A stretch of DNA of 64,000 nt from Aphrophora alni (taxonomy: Eukaryota > Arthropoda > Insecta > Hemiptera > Aphrophoridae), in the NCBI GenBank assembly GCA_963513935.1, contig OY740769.1:106247762-106311761 (forward strand), given 5' to 3'. A model generated the notes under the pieces. It had not been told where the DNA came from and ran no database searches. It saw only the letters and a list, made by a program, of their open reading frames with translations. Positions 59,706 through 64,000 of the stretch are shown here, piece by piece; within the stretch, counting starts at the first letter, position 1; every line of letters begins with the position of its first letter. The position numbers were made by a program, and so were the translations under genes.

Positions 59706-62700
59706 CAACGGACACAACCCGTTGTAGGTCCTGGATTTTGAATTTGTAATTAATATTATAAATTTGAATAGTCCGGACTTACCGTGGGCTCAAGCCGCAT
59801 GTAGGTCACGAAAATCATGTTGACGCGGGAGGGTAGTTATCTCGCTAAGTTAAACTCTTGGACCCTGCCTGTTCGAAAAGGAATAAGGACTTGTAAAAAT
59901 ACTTAAAAATTAATACGGGAAGCCAAAATCCAGAAATTAAATAAAAACAAATATCTTCAGGAAATGCATTACGCTAACCGCGGGTGTCTTTACTGCAAGA
60001 TTAGATAATATAAAGTCACAAAGTTACATAAAATACAGACTATTAAAGTATGGGGAGAAATTCAAAATTCCTCTAAATTGAAAAAGAAAAGGTTTTTCAG
60101 GCTTTTCATAAGAAGGCCTAAAATAAAGGTGAAATAAGTTTTTGCGAAATTTCGTTAAATAAAAAAGTTAATGTTAATCCACTAAGTTCAAATGATAAAA
60201 AAGTATATAAAAAAGAAAGTTTTTTAAATTCTAACCAAAACAAATTTTAGTAATGATAAACAAAATGTATAATTAAAAAGAAAAACTTGAAATTTTATTA
60301 AAGGAAAAAGGTGACAGAATTCGCACCTTTATAGCAAGATAAAAAGTTAAACTTAAATTTTTATTAACTCAAAACGCTAAATAGTATGCTGATAACGTAG
60401 TTATGTAAAAATAATCCAGTATTTAAAATATGTTTCGGGAGTAAAGGAAAGCCCAAGTTTGTAGAAAATCGTTTAACTCCCTAACCCTACAGCAAGACAA
60501 CCAGAAGCAGAAAAAAAGAGAAAATCCGGCTAGTTAACACAAACCAAAAGGACATAAAGAAGTGAAAACAAAAAACCGGGAAAAACAAAAAACAAAGACT
60601 TTTCCGGGAGAAATGGCCGCGGAAAAACGTGCGCGGGTCGTGTACACGAACCAAGAATCGTACGAACATCACTCGAGTTCGTGTGTAAAAAAGACAACGA
60701 GCTGAATTCAAAAATGTCACTCTCAATAAAATAGGGAAAACCCTGGAGGAGTTACAAAGGAAAAGGATTTTCAATGGCCAAAACTGCACGGAGAGAGATA
60801 AGAGTGGAACAGTAGAAGGGGCTGGCTGAAGATGAGTCTATATAAACGATTGCTCGGGGAAACTCGAGAGCCTTGATCTCGTTTTTTATAAAATACCATA
60901 GTATGCAAAAAGCTAAGTATTTTCTTAGTTAACCTAATAATTTGTATAACAAGTGTGAACATACGTCATTGCGATATTAATTTGGAATGCAGCATTAGAC
61001 ACAACTATAATCTACAAGAACGTCAGTGGCAACTTAGTCATTACAAAGTTGGCCTAACTTGGATTTTTCTGGAGAAGTAACATAATTAACCTACATAGCA
61101 GCTGATACATGGAGTGATTCGTATAGCTTCCGGATAGGACTCCAGGACATCACCAGGCGACCACTTGGACATGCAACTTTAACGTCGAGAGAATAGCCGA
61201 ACCGGGACTTCAGACACGACATCACCACAACCATCTTTAAAAATTCATCCAACATTCTTCCAGACAACCCTACAGGGATCAACCTTCATCAACGAGACAA
61301 CTTAACCAGCACGCAGAGCATCTGTAGCCTGCCATCGCTAAACAACGCTCGCGGACTTCATATCAAACGTCGCGACGCCTGGACAGTTGTGAAAAGGTCG
61401 GTAGAAACGTAAATACGTTAGTCCCTGATTAAATTTGCCTGAAATAAATTCAAATAAATTTATTTTAAAATACTGGGTTACTTAGGATGTTAGATTAGAT
61501 AAAATATTTGTATTATTAATTAAAAATTAAATTCATTAAATCGTAAATTCGAATTAAATCTTTTATTAAAATATTAATTAAATCAAATTGTGTATAAAAT
61601 ATTAGAATAAATTATAGTTAGGTAAATAATTGGTTCTGCCTTGTAGTTTAAGAAATTATTATTAAATTGAAAGGAAAGTTATTATTTTGTATTTGTTGGA
61701 GAAAGTAAAATCCAAAAAGTTTTATTTTATGTTTGAAATTAAAAAAAAAAAAGAATTATTAAAATTTTATTTGCTTTATAAAAAAGTTATTATTTACAAA
61801 AAACACCTAGTATTCAAATATCCCAATAGTTTATGAGTTATAGATTAAGAATTGATACAGTGAAATTTCATAAAATATTTGCAAGCACAAATAAACAATT
61901 TACAAGGTTAGTTTCAGTGTACTCACTACTCGGAGGTTTACAAAAAGTAAAATCATTCACTTGTGTCCTAACTGAGCTAGAATCAAATATAAAGTACTGG
62001 AAGTATAAAGTAGAAGTTTTTTTTTTAGTCAGGATATTCAGAAAACTGAATATTCGACACATAGTTATTTCACCTAGGCCAAACAAAACGAGATTGCCTA
62101 TAAAACTTCCAGTAGGTGGAAATAACTTATTCTCAAACGAAAAACCGTTGAATAAATCGGCGTCCCAAAAAAAAGTGGGGTCCGAAAACATCATTCAACT
62201 TAACCAAGAAAAGGTTTACCGTTAGAGAATATATATATATATATATATTACTATAGGGAGATTACTTAAATGGCAGCAAGGAATAAAGCAGAGGGTAGTA
62301 AAGACTTGTCCTCAATAGTGGTACCACTCCTCCATTTCCATGGTAATACACTTTGCAAACATTTCCCTTTGGTTGATTCAATCAACTCAGTGTGTGTATT
62401 GCATGTTAAACAAGCCAATGTATTTAGATCAGCAGATAACAGATTGATGGCTGGGGTGGGCTTAAACTATCACCAGTAGATCACACATTCTTTACGTTCA
62501 CATTCAACTAATCTCACCACAGTATCATGTTCAGGCTAATTAGTTTTAAGAATTAAATAGGTCAATAACTATATTACTTTAAATGTAATGATAAATTTGT
62601 GTCTTTTAAATAAACCATTAAATACAAAACCAGTCTTTATTTAACTCATACAAAATATTTTATTTCAGGATGTAAACCTGTATGAACACCCGAATGAAGG

Positions 62701-62854
62701 AGATTCAAGGTCGATTATCCAAAGTTCTACAATGTCATTAGTTACAGTCAAAGACATTGACACCAATCAATATTGGTCTTTACTTGCTGTATTTTTAGAC
62801 CGTATAACTTTCATCATTGCTTCATTAATTCTAGCCGTGTTACTGATTCCTTAA
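26993..62854 (+). CDS. Methyltransf_FA domain fused to a nicotinic-type Cys-loop ion channel (11 exons, ~591 aa)
   Basis: Joining 11 exons (26993-27071, 35684-36000, 44557-44713, 45542-45684, 46478-46522, 47269-47375, 47479-47692, 50197-50398, 54212-54364, 58937-59109, 62669-62854) gives one open frame with GT-AG at every junction and matching phases. Layout: signal peptide (1-19); Methyltransf_FA domain (about 33-188), a fold named from crustacean farnesoic acid O-methyltransferase; Cys-loop ligand-binding domain (about 190-410) with C317-x13-C331 enclosing YWPWD; TM1 (about 411-433), TM2 (441-462), TM3 (about 477-497), a short cytoplasmic loop, and TM4 (569-590). The protein should sit in the plasma membrane as part of a pentamer. 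There is no vicinal Cys pair in loop C, so it is not an alpha-type acetylcholine subunit. The extracellular FA domain is an addition not found in classical nAChRs. The ligand is unknown. The gene appears intact. Confidence 0.88.
27072..29200. other. Intron 1 of the channel gene, left part
   Basis: AT-rich intronic DNA with no recognised element. A 124-codon plus-strand frame at 27565-27939 has no family I know and no supporting context; I treat it as chance or a very old repeat. Confidence 0.4.
29210..31070 (-). mobile_element. Penelope-like element (RT + GIY-YIG), antisense in intron 1
   Basis: Two minus-strand ORFs with PLE protein motifs run from 31070 to 29438. The 3' flank near 29290-29240 contains GCGAAACCATTGGTCGG on the same strand, recalling the 3' half of PLE hammerhead motifs but decayed. 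Boundaries are approximate; the GC-richer stretch 31071-31300 may be its 5' part. Confidence 0.8.
29438..31070 (-). pseudogene. Penelope-like retroelement protein: RT and GIY-YIG endonuclease, internally deleted
   Basis: The N-terminal piece (31070-30690) ends ILTKADKGNSIVILTLEEYS, a block seen in PLE proteins before the RT fingers. After a frame change the sequence continues with KLVSFDVKSLFTSI (motif A Asp), CDGLAMGSPLSPLLAEIFM, and YWYRYVDDVICLF (catalytic YVDD intact), then INFLDLNI. Near the C-terminus GVYKITCKICNSCYVGQTGR followed by F.SRLSEHER is the GIY-YIG nuclease core. About 100 residues between the N-terminal block and motif A seem to be missing, and the frames do not join, so it is inactive, although the 389-codon RT/endonuclease frame itself has no stops. 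It lies antisense to the host channel gene. Confidence 0.92.
31071..35683. other. Intron 1 of the channel gene, right part
   Basis: Holds a 32-nt poly-T run (31940-31971), a (TA)n tract (33281-33332) and a GC-richer island (about 34930-35340) of unknown origin with many CG dinucleotides. At 31635 the plus strand has CTGATGATGAGC...CCCGATACC, a hammerhead-like word with a mutated GAAA. No gene was seen. Confidence 0.4.
35684..36000 (+). CDS. Channel gene exon 2: N-terminal part of Methyltransf_FA domain
   Basis: After TTTTCAG the frame gives YSFGYGYRQFFHLSESIL, then a LLIKFKVRAKSDAHILLSP strand pair, VYEIVLGAGRNSFSDIR, and TELKGFW at the GTAATT donor. The pattern (core strands ending in an I-V-L-G-A-G/W-x-N-S-x-S-x-I-R block, then F-W) is that of Methyltransf_FA domains. 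Intron 1 is 8.6 kb. Confidence 0.85.
36001..38680. other. Intron 2, left part
   Basis: AT-rich intronic sequence with a second hammerhead-bearing repeat at 37290-37510 and no readable gene. Confidence 0.4.
37290..37510 (+). mobile_element. Second, decayed copy of the hammerhead element
   Basis: It starts with the same lead (ATATTGAGCTTGACTTGTGAGA) as the 25890 element and has inverted arms (about 37330-37372 and 37454-37500) with AAAACTCGAACACAAGATCT opposite AGATCTTGTGTTTGAGTTTT. The loop on the plus strand (37403-37448) reads GTATCA-CTGAGGA-...-GAAAC-ACAT-TTGAT, a hammerhead with weakened stem II and GTC changed to ATT. AATAAATAT at both edges may be the target duplication. Confidence 0.65.
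38755..39100 (+). pseudogene. mariner-type transposase C-terminus, heavily decayed
   Basis: Across several frames one can read DEAPSHYGNVDKSV (second catalytic Asp region), then SWPPIPRLDFLQFFFLWGFL, where mariner proteins have W-P-P-R-S-P-D-L...D-F-F-L-W-G, followed by KEKVYSHPVAKDGELIRLIKEEL. It is the same superfamily as the fragment at 25136-25724 but a different, older copy. Only the last third remains. Confidence 0.65.
39460..40950. repeat. Noncoding repeat family, copy 1 (LTR-derivative-like)
   Basis: It shares with copies at 52610-54080 and 55720-57090, in the same order: GCTCAGC...GCGCCAG(A/G)TG, then TTTTCTTTTAAAAGTGTACT..ACAGTG, a TTTATTGA block, and the ACACATCTTACT region. The GCGCCAG word is, on the minus strand, CTGGCGC, which resembles an LTR-element primer-binding site. 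No protein was recognised. Confidence 0.55.
40951..42700. other. Intron 2, central part
   Basis: No gene or repeat with defined ends was recognised; a (TA)n tract lies near 41527-41546. Confidence 0.35.
42720..44420 (-). pseudogene. Decayed I/Loa-type non-LTR retrotransposon pieces, possibly head-to-tail
   Basis: On the minus strand, 44400-43690 reads as a ruined RNase H and tail: LDAELLAINAALMGCPGVGE, then HSHNENKIADGIAREATEM-like words (out of frame in places), then RTRIGHIVTNSYLHHFNLKD and ETLQQVLLHCTSS. After a 3' UTR-like G/C-run stretch (about 43650), 43500-42730 reads like ORF1 of the same class: GEALTKVRSEILVEGSVTYT, KPKSECKKAHKTIL, and further basic sequence. The order, ORF2 3' end followed by an ORF1 5' region, suggests two copies in tandem. 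Numerous stops. Confidence 0.6.
44557..44713 (+). CDS. Channel gene exon 3: C-terminal part of Methyltransf_FA domain
   Basis: The exon begins IRLGATGLIEVGKEGDDLAF and continues with YWQDTEPLPVKYISFCTWSG and KWLHDCEE; the donor is GTAAGT, phase 1. FW-IR...G.IEVG(K/R)EG...F..W.D..P..V.Y..F.TW.G...W is the conserved second half of the FA domain. It completes the exon 2 domain across an 8.6-kb intron. Confidence 0.88.
45542..45684 (+). CDS. Channel gene exon 4: start of ligand-binding domain
   Basis: STTVRLKQDLLKNYDRYSRP is the N-terminal helix of a Cys-loop receptor (L...L...YD...RP, as in nAChR). It is followed by TTMPISIGLITNLIQL, corresponding to the first beta strands. Acceptor TATAG, donor GTAAGT, phase 0 at the end. 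It links the FA domain directly to the channel with no linker of note. Confidence 0.9.
45685..46477. other. Intron 4 of the channel gene
   Basis: AT-rich, no gene seen. A word TTACCTAACTTCTGGTA...GATGAAACCTCCATAATTCAGATC recurs in the next intron at about 46660, showing a small local duplication or shared repeat. Confidence 0.5.
46478..46522 (+). CDS. Channel gene exon 5: 45-nt micro-exon
   Basis: A 15-codon phase-0 exon, DAKKSKLTVHGSFSM, with TTTTCAG acceptor and GTAAGT donor. Classical nAChR genes have an exon of exactly 45 nt at this place (the ...NQIMTTNVW region). The shared size and phase show common ancestry with nAChR genes. The loop D Trp of nAChRs aligns with Ser here. Confidence 0.88.
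46523..47268. other. Intron 5 of the channel gene
   Basis: AT-rich; contains the second copy of the ACCTAACCTCTGGTA...AAACCTCCATAA...ATTCAGATCTTTC sequence seen in intron 4. No gene recognised. Confidence 0.5.
47269..47375 (+). CDS. Channel gene exon 6: loop A region
   Basis: LWFDEKMQWEPDEYDN matches the nAChR W-x6-W-x-P-x-x-Y block. HELWAPEFVLY(N) matches W-x-P-(D/E)-I/F-V-L-Y-N (loop A, Tyr kept). It ends in phase 2 and splices to 47479, restoring Asn. Confidence 0.92.
47479..47692 (+). CDS. Channel gene exon 7: Cys-loop and loop B
   Basis: The exon contains GQVNWKPEAILEARCYLNLT, then YWPWDTQTC, giving two Cys 14 apart, and LGFWSEQDAL (the loop B Trp is present). An N-L-T glycosylation sequon lies inside the Cys-loop at residue 320. 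The donor GTAGAT is weaker than the others, but phase and protein alignment support it. Confidence 0.92.
47693..50196. other. Intron 7 of the channel gene
   Basis: Contains an (AT)n microsatellite (47822-47865) and no recognised element or gene in the remaining 2.4 kb. Confidence 0.45.
47822..47865. repeat. (AT)n microsatellite
   Basis: About 22 uninterrupted AT units. Confidence 0.95.
50197..50398 (+). CDS. Channel gene exon 8: loop C to start of TM1
   Basis: TASEWAITALVAETIKVSNP is the S-E-W strand before loop C. The loop has no CC pair. LTFKFTLRRISTVYCYVLFLP is the conserved strand-RR-TM1 entry with its Pro. It ends in phase 1 at a GTATTT donor. Confidence 0.92.
51035..52375. repeat. Minisatellite, ~50-60-bp unit, interrupted by a hAT element
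   Basis: The words ACTCTCCAACATATATGA, TCATAGGCAAGGGGTCTGAC and AAACAAAACTCTCC recur about fifteen times with length and base variation, from 51035 to 51467 and again from 52149 to 52375. The block between them (51468-52140) is an inserted transposon. Noncoding, within intron 8. Confidence 0.8.
51468..52140. mobile_element. Non-autonomous hAT element with 8-bp target duplication
   Basis: CTCGTAGG flanks both sides (51460-51467 and 52141-52148). The ends are inverted: CAGGCCCGACGAGAG at the left and CTCTCCACGGCCCTG at the right, whose reverse complement is CAGGGCCGTGGAGAG, with three mismatches in 15. CAGGG-type ends and an 8-bp duplication define hAT elements. The 673-bp insert has GC-rich subterminal parts (GGGGCCCGGG words) and an AT-rich middle with no transposase. 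Confidence 0.88.
52610..54080. repeat. Noncoding repeat family, copy 2 (LTR-derivative-like)
   Basis: Same order of blocks as copies 1 and 3: GCTCAGCAAATTAGGGCGCCAG, then TTCTTTTAAAAGTGTACTC, then ACATGAATTTATTGA, then an Ile/Lys-poor CT-rich tail. A 147-codon frame at 53423-53866 falls inside but shows no known protein and is not kept in the other copies. Confidence 0.55.
54212..54364 (+). CDS. Channel gene exon 9: TM1 end and TM2 pore helix
   Basis: ASIVMMLSCFWMTPFSHEKL then SVNCLALLILCAMLITLQKV covers the end of TM1, the short cytoplasmic link and TM2. Aligned without gaps to muscle nAChR: Glu at -1', Lys 0', Ser 2', Leu 9' (gate) and Pro 23' are kept. Positions 6' (Leu) and 10' (Ile) are Ser in that receptor, and 20' is Lys instead of acidic. 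Ends phase 1, GTAAGT donor. Confidence 0.92.
55036..55166 (+). CDS. Candidate alternative 3' terminal exon of the channel gene
   Basis: A good acceptor (TTTATTTTCAG) precedes a 131-nt stretch that stays open in the phase left by exon 9. It gives CTRELSENGQFSCEYMTCYF, RSYGAMQLEIILLFVFATFN and a TAA stop at 55164. The RSY followed by a hydrophobic run resembles the start of the normal TM3 exon (RSYSHVMLVVAMS), so it could be a diverged duplicate. If used, it would give a subunit ending in or just after TM3, without TM4. No clear AATAAA follows closely. It may equally be a dead exon copy. Confidence 0.35.
55720..57090. repeat. Noncoding repeat family, copy 3 (LTR-derivative-like)
   Basis: Shares GCTCAGCTAAGGGCGCCAGG, TTCTTTTTCAGTGTACTTACAGTG, ACACGAATTTATTAAAG and the ACACATCTTACT region with the copies at 39.5 and 52.6 kb. 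Together they make one family that inserted three times in the introns of this gene in the same orientation. Confidence 0.55.
57324..57827. mobile_element. piggyBac-type MITE flanked by TTAA
   Basis: TTAA at 57320-57323 and 57828-57831 flanks ends that read CCCCTTAACGGATGA and (inverse) CCCCTTAACGGTAAG. A TTAA duplication with CCC(C)TTAACGG ends is typical of piggyBac-derived MITEs. The 504-bp interior has no ORF. It includes a palindromic GACGTAATATTACGTC and a tRNA-B-box-like word on the minus strand. Confidence 0.85.
58266..58892. repeat. Long foldback repeat (two ~245-250-bp arms, ~130-bp loop)
   Basis: The left arm 58266-58516 and right arm 58648-58892 are inverse copies: GTTAGGATTTAGAGTTAATT against AATTAACCCTAAATCCTAAC; GACACCAGAGTATAAACAAT against ATTGTTTATACTCTGGTGTC; GACAGTCAGCTGTCAGC against GCTGACAGCTGACTGTC. 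Identity by eye is roughly 85-90%. In the pre-mRNA it would form a long hairpin ending 44 nt before the TM3 exon. Confidence 0.85.
58937..59109 (+). CDS. Channel gene exon 10: TM3 and short intracellular loop
   Basis: After TTTCAG the frame reads (L)RSYSHVMLVVAMSTMMSVLV then ITISRSFHLGPPPKFLC, covering TM3 and the start of the M3-M4 loop, and ends EPMSL at a GTAAGT donor, phase 0. A foldback repeat ends 44 nt before its acceptor. Confidence 0.9.
59110..59660. other. Intron 10, start
   Basis: No gene seen; AT-rich. Confidence 0.4.
59661..59703. repeat. (AT)n microsatellite
   Basis: About 21 AT units directly before the GC-richer block at 59704. Confidence 0.95.
59704..61480. other. GC-richer island in intron 10, probable unclassified element
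   Basis: Compared with its surroundings this 1.8 kb has many CG dinucleotides (for example CGCGGGAGGG, CGCGCGGGTCG-like and GTCGCGACGCC words). It begins TTACAACGGACACAACCCGT and carries an inner short hairpin (ACGGACACAACCCGTTGT). Minus-strand frames at 60487-60962 look like chance frames (Phe/Leu/Ser-rich). Composition suggests a transferred or transposed block, but no ends or protein were identified. Confidence 0.4.
61481..62668. other. Intron 10, end
   Basis: AT-rich. A 130-codon plus frame at 61833-62225 has no recognisable domain; a short (AT)n tract lies at about 62230-62247. Confidence 0.35.
62669..62854 (+). CDS. Channel gene exon 11: TM4 and stop
   Basis: The exon begins DVNLYEHPNEGDSRSIIQSS and reaches QYWSLLAVFLDRITFIIASL (W..LA.FLDR..F as in nAChR TM4), ending ...LLIP with TAA at 62852. 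The cytoplasmic loop between TM3 and TM4 totals about 70 residues, short for a nAChR. AATAAA signals follow at 62961 and 63010. Confidence 0.92.
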   Translation, partial: DVNLYEHPNEGDSRSIIQSSTMSLVTVKDIDTNQYWSLLAVFLDRITFIIASLILAVLLIP

Positions 62855-63568
62855 ACAGTATGGTCAAAAAAAAAAAAAAAACTTTGAGATGAAAGCAGTT
62901 TATATGATTGCACCATCATATTTTTTTATTTGATGTTCTTAAACATTCTTATGGGGGTTTAAATAAATTTAATTGAATATATTTTAAAGAGAGGATGTAT
63001 TAGACAACAAATAAACATTGGGATTTAAAGAGTAATGTCTTTGAGTATTTATTATTAGATAAACTTATTCCTATCACTGATTTTTCCTGCCTTATACTAA
63101 GACAAACAAGTTTTGGAAGATGGTGTAACTGATTTATTAATATTGTTATTGAGAAGCTACTGTGATTAACATATAGAAATCAATAAAATATCCTATTATA
63201 ATTAATTATACATTACATGAAAAAACAAGTTGATGTGTTCCATCATACAATGTAATACAAGCAGATCCAATAAATATAATGCTCAAACTTTGGTCACTTG
63301 GCTTTGTCGGAAATTGTTAGATCAAGAGGTCATCTTACCCAGTAGGGTAAGTTTGTTTAAAACAGTTGTTACATAGATTTTCTGATTTTTTATAGTTGTG
63401 TATATCACTACTTTCTTATTACCAGCTAGGTTCTAATGTGCCTCATCATAGATGTGCATATATTATACAGTCTCCAGTCCCTTCGCTCATGTCATTGTTT
63501 CGGCTCTAGTAGGCTTGAAAGCTGTACATATGTGAAGGAGCCTTCAATAATTTATTTTGATCAGTTTG

Positions 63569-63615
<47 letters not shown>

Positions 63616-64000
63616 CATTGATACAAGTTCAAAACAAATAAAAATATCTTGTTACACAAAACACCAGTCGAAATCATGTTCTATTAGATCAGTATTAAGC
63701 AGAGTATTTTTGTTATAACTAATTTAAATTTGTTTAGCATAAACCAGGTCTATCGTTGTTTAAAAATATTTATTTGCATGTTTTGAAAATAAACTAAAGT
63801 TTATAAAGTTGTTGTGTGCCTGTTAATCTGTGTGAATGTATGTTGTTCCCCTGTAAGATTATTATCTGAAAATATGTAAACCCATTCGTTTGGCTGTATA
63901 ATACTGCACAAATGACAGACGGACTGAATTCATTCCAAAAACTACTTTTTTTGACTCAATGGAGATCAAAATATATTTGTAAAAAACTCTACATCTAATT
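62855..64000 (+). other. 3' UTR of the channel gene and downstream sequence
   Basis: Begins after the stop codon. AATAAA at 62961 and at 63010 are the likely poly(A) signals. Further along is an (AT)n microsatellite (63571-63614). No other gene is visible before the window ends. Confidence 0.6.
63571..63614. repeat. (AT)n microsatellite
   Basis: About 22 AT units. Confidence 0.95.

Noticed and set aside
60487..60962. Minus-strand frames rich in Phe, Leu and Ser
   Set aside because: Composition reflects antisense reading of A-rich DNA; no membrane-protein family recognised.
61833..62225. 130-codon plus frame in intron 10
   Set aside because: An overlapping minus-strand frame is also open, no family is recognised, and no suitable splice phase connects it to the channel gene.
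1..64000. CRISPR arrays, bacterial operons, riboswitches
   Set aside because: The window is eukaryotic with spliced genes; the tandem repeats seen lack the regular repeat-spacer form of CRISPR arrays.

Overview
The window looks like an AT-rich insect genome, possibly hemipteran or a similarly transposon-rich lineage. The species call is inference from intron style and the mix of piggyBac, Harbinger, mariner, hAT, jockey, copia and Penelope-like elements. It is mostly two host genes with very long introns, a possible third small gene, and many decayed mobile elements. No bacterial-style operons, CRISPR arrays or intact tRNA genes were seen.

Region 1 (about 1-12.4 kb). A minus-strand gene begins with a ZAD (zinc-finger-associated domain) split over two exons, 12412-12278 and 2614-2462, which join in phase. 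The remaining exons must lie left of the window. Its 9.66-kb intron holds two decayed non-LTR retrotransposon remnants, a 5'-truncated copia element with one LTR, two large inverted-repeat DNA elements, a 5S-rRNA-derived fragment and the RNase H end of another non-LTR element. A pogo/Tigger-like element (566-1365) lies downstream of the second exon.

Region 2 (about 12.5-26.2 kb). This contains tandem repeats, a frameshifted piggyBac transposase with subterminal palindromes, a deleted PIF/Harbinger element, an unrecognised two-exon plus-strand ORF (22292-23463), a mariner-type transposase remnant, and a 222-bp element with 13-bp target duplications that carries a complete-looking hammerhead ribozyme.

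Region 3 (26,993-62,854). This is the main find: one plus-strand gene of 11 exons spread over 36 kb, all with consistent splice sites and phases. It encodes about 591 residues: signal peptide, a farnesoic-acid-O-methyltransferase-like (Methyltransf_FA) domain, then a full Cys-loop ligand-gated ion channel of nicotinic-receptor type with four membrane segments. The 45-nt fifth exon occupies the place of the classic 45-nt nAChR exon. Several ligand-site and pore residues are changed. A possible alternative 3' exon (55036-55166) would give a truncated form. Its introns carry a Penelope-like element with GIY-YIG endonuclease, three copies of one noncoding repeat family, a hAT element with 8-bp duplications inside a minisatellite, a TTAA-flanked piggyBac-type MITE, and a long foldback hairpin ending 44 nt before the TM3 exon.

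The transposon ORFs are all broken. The channel gene looks intact.
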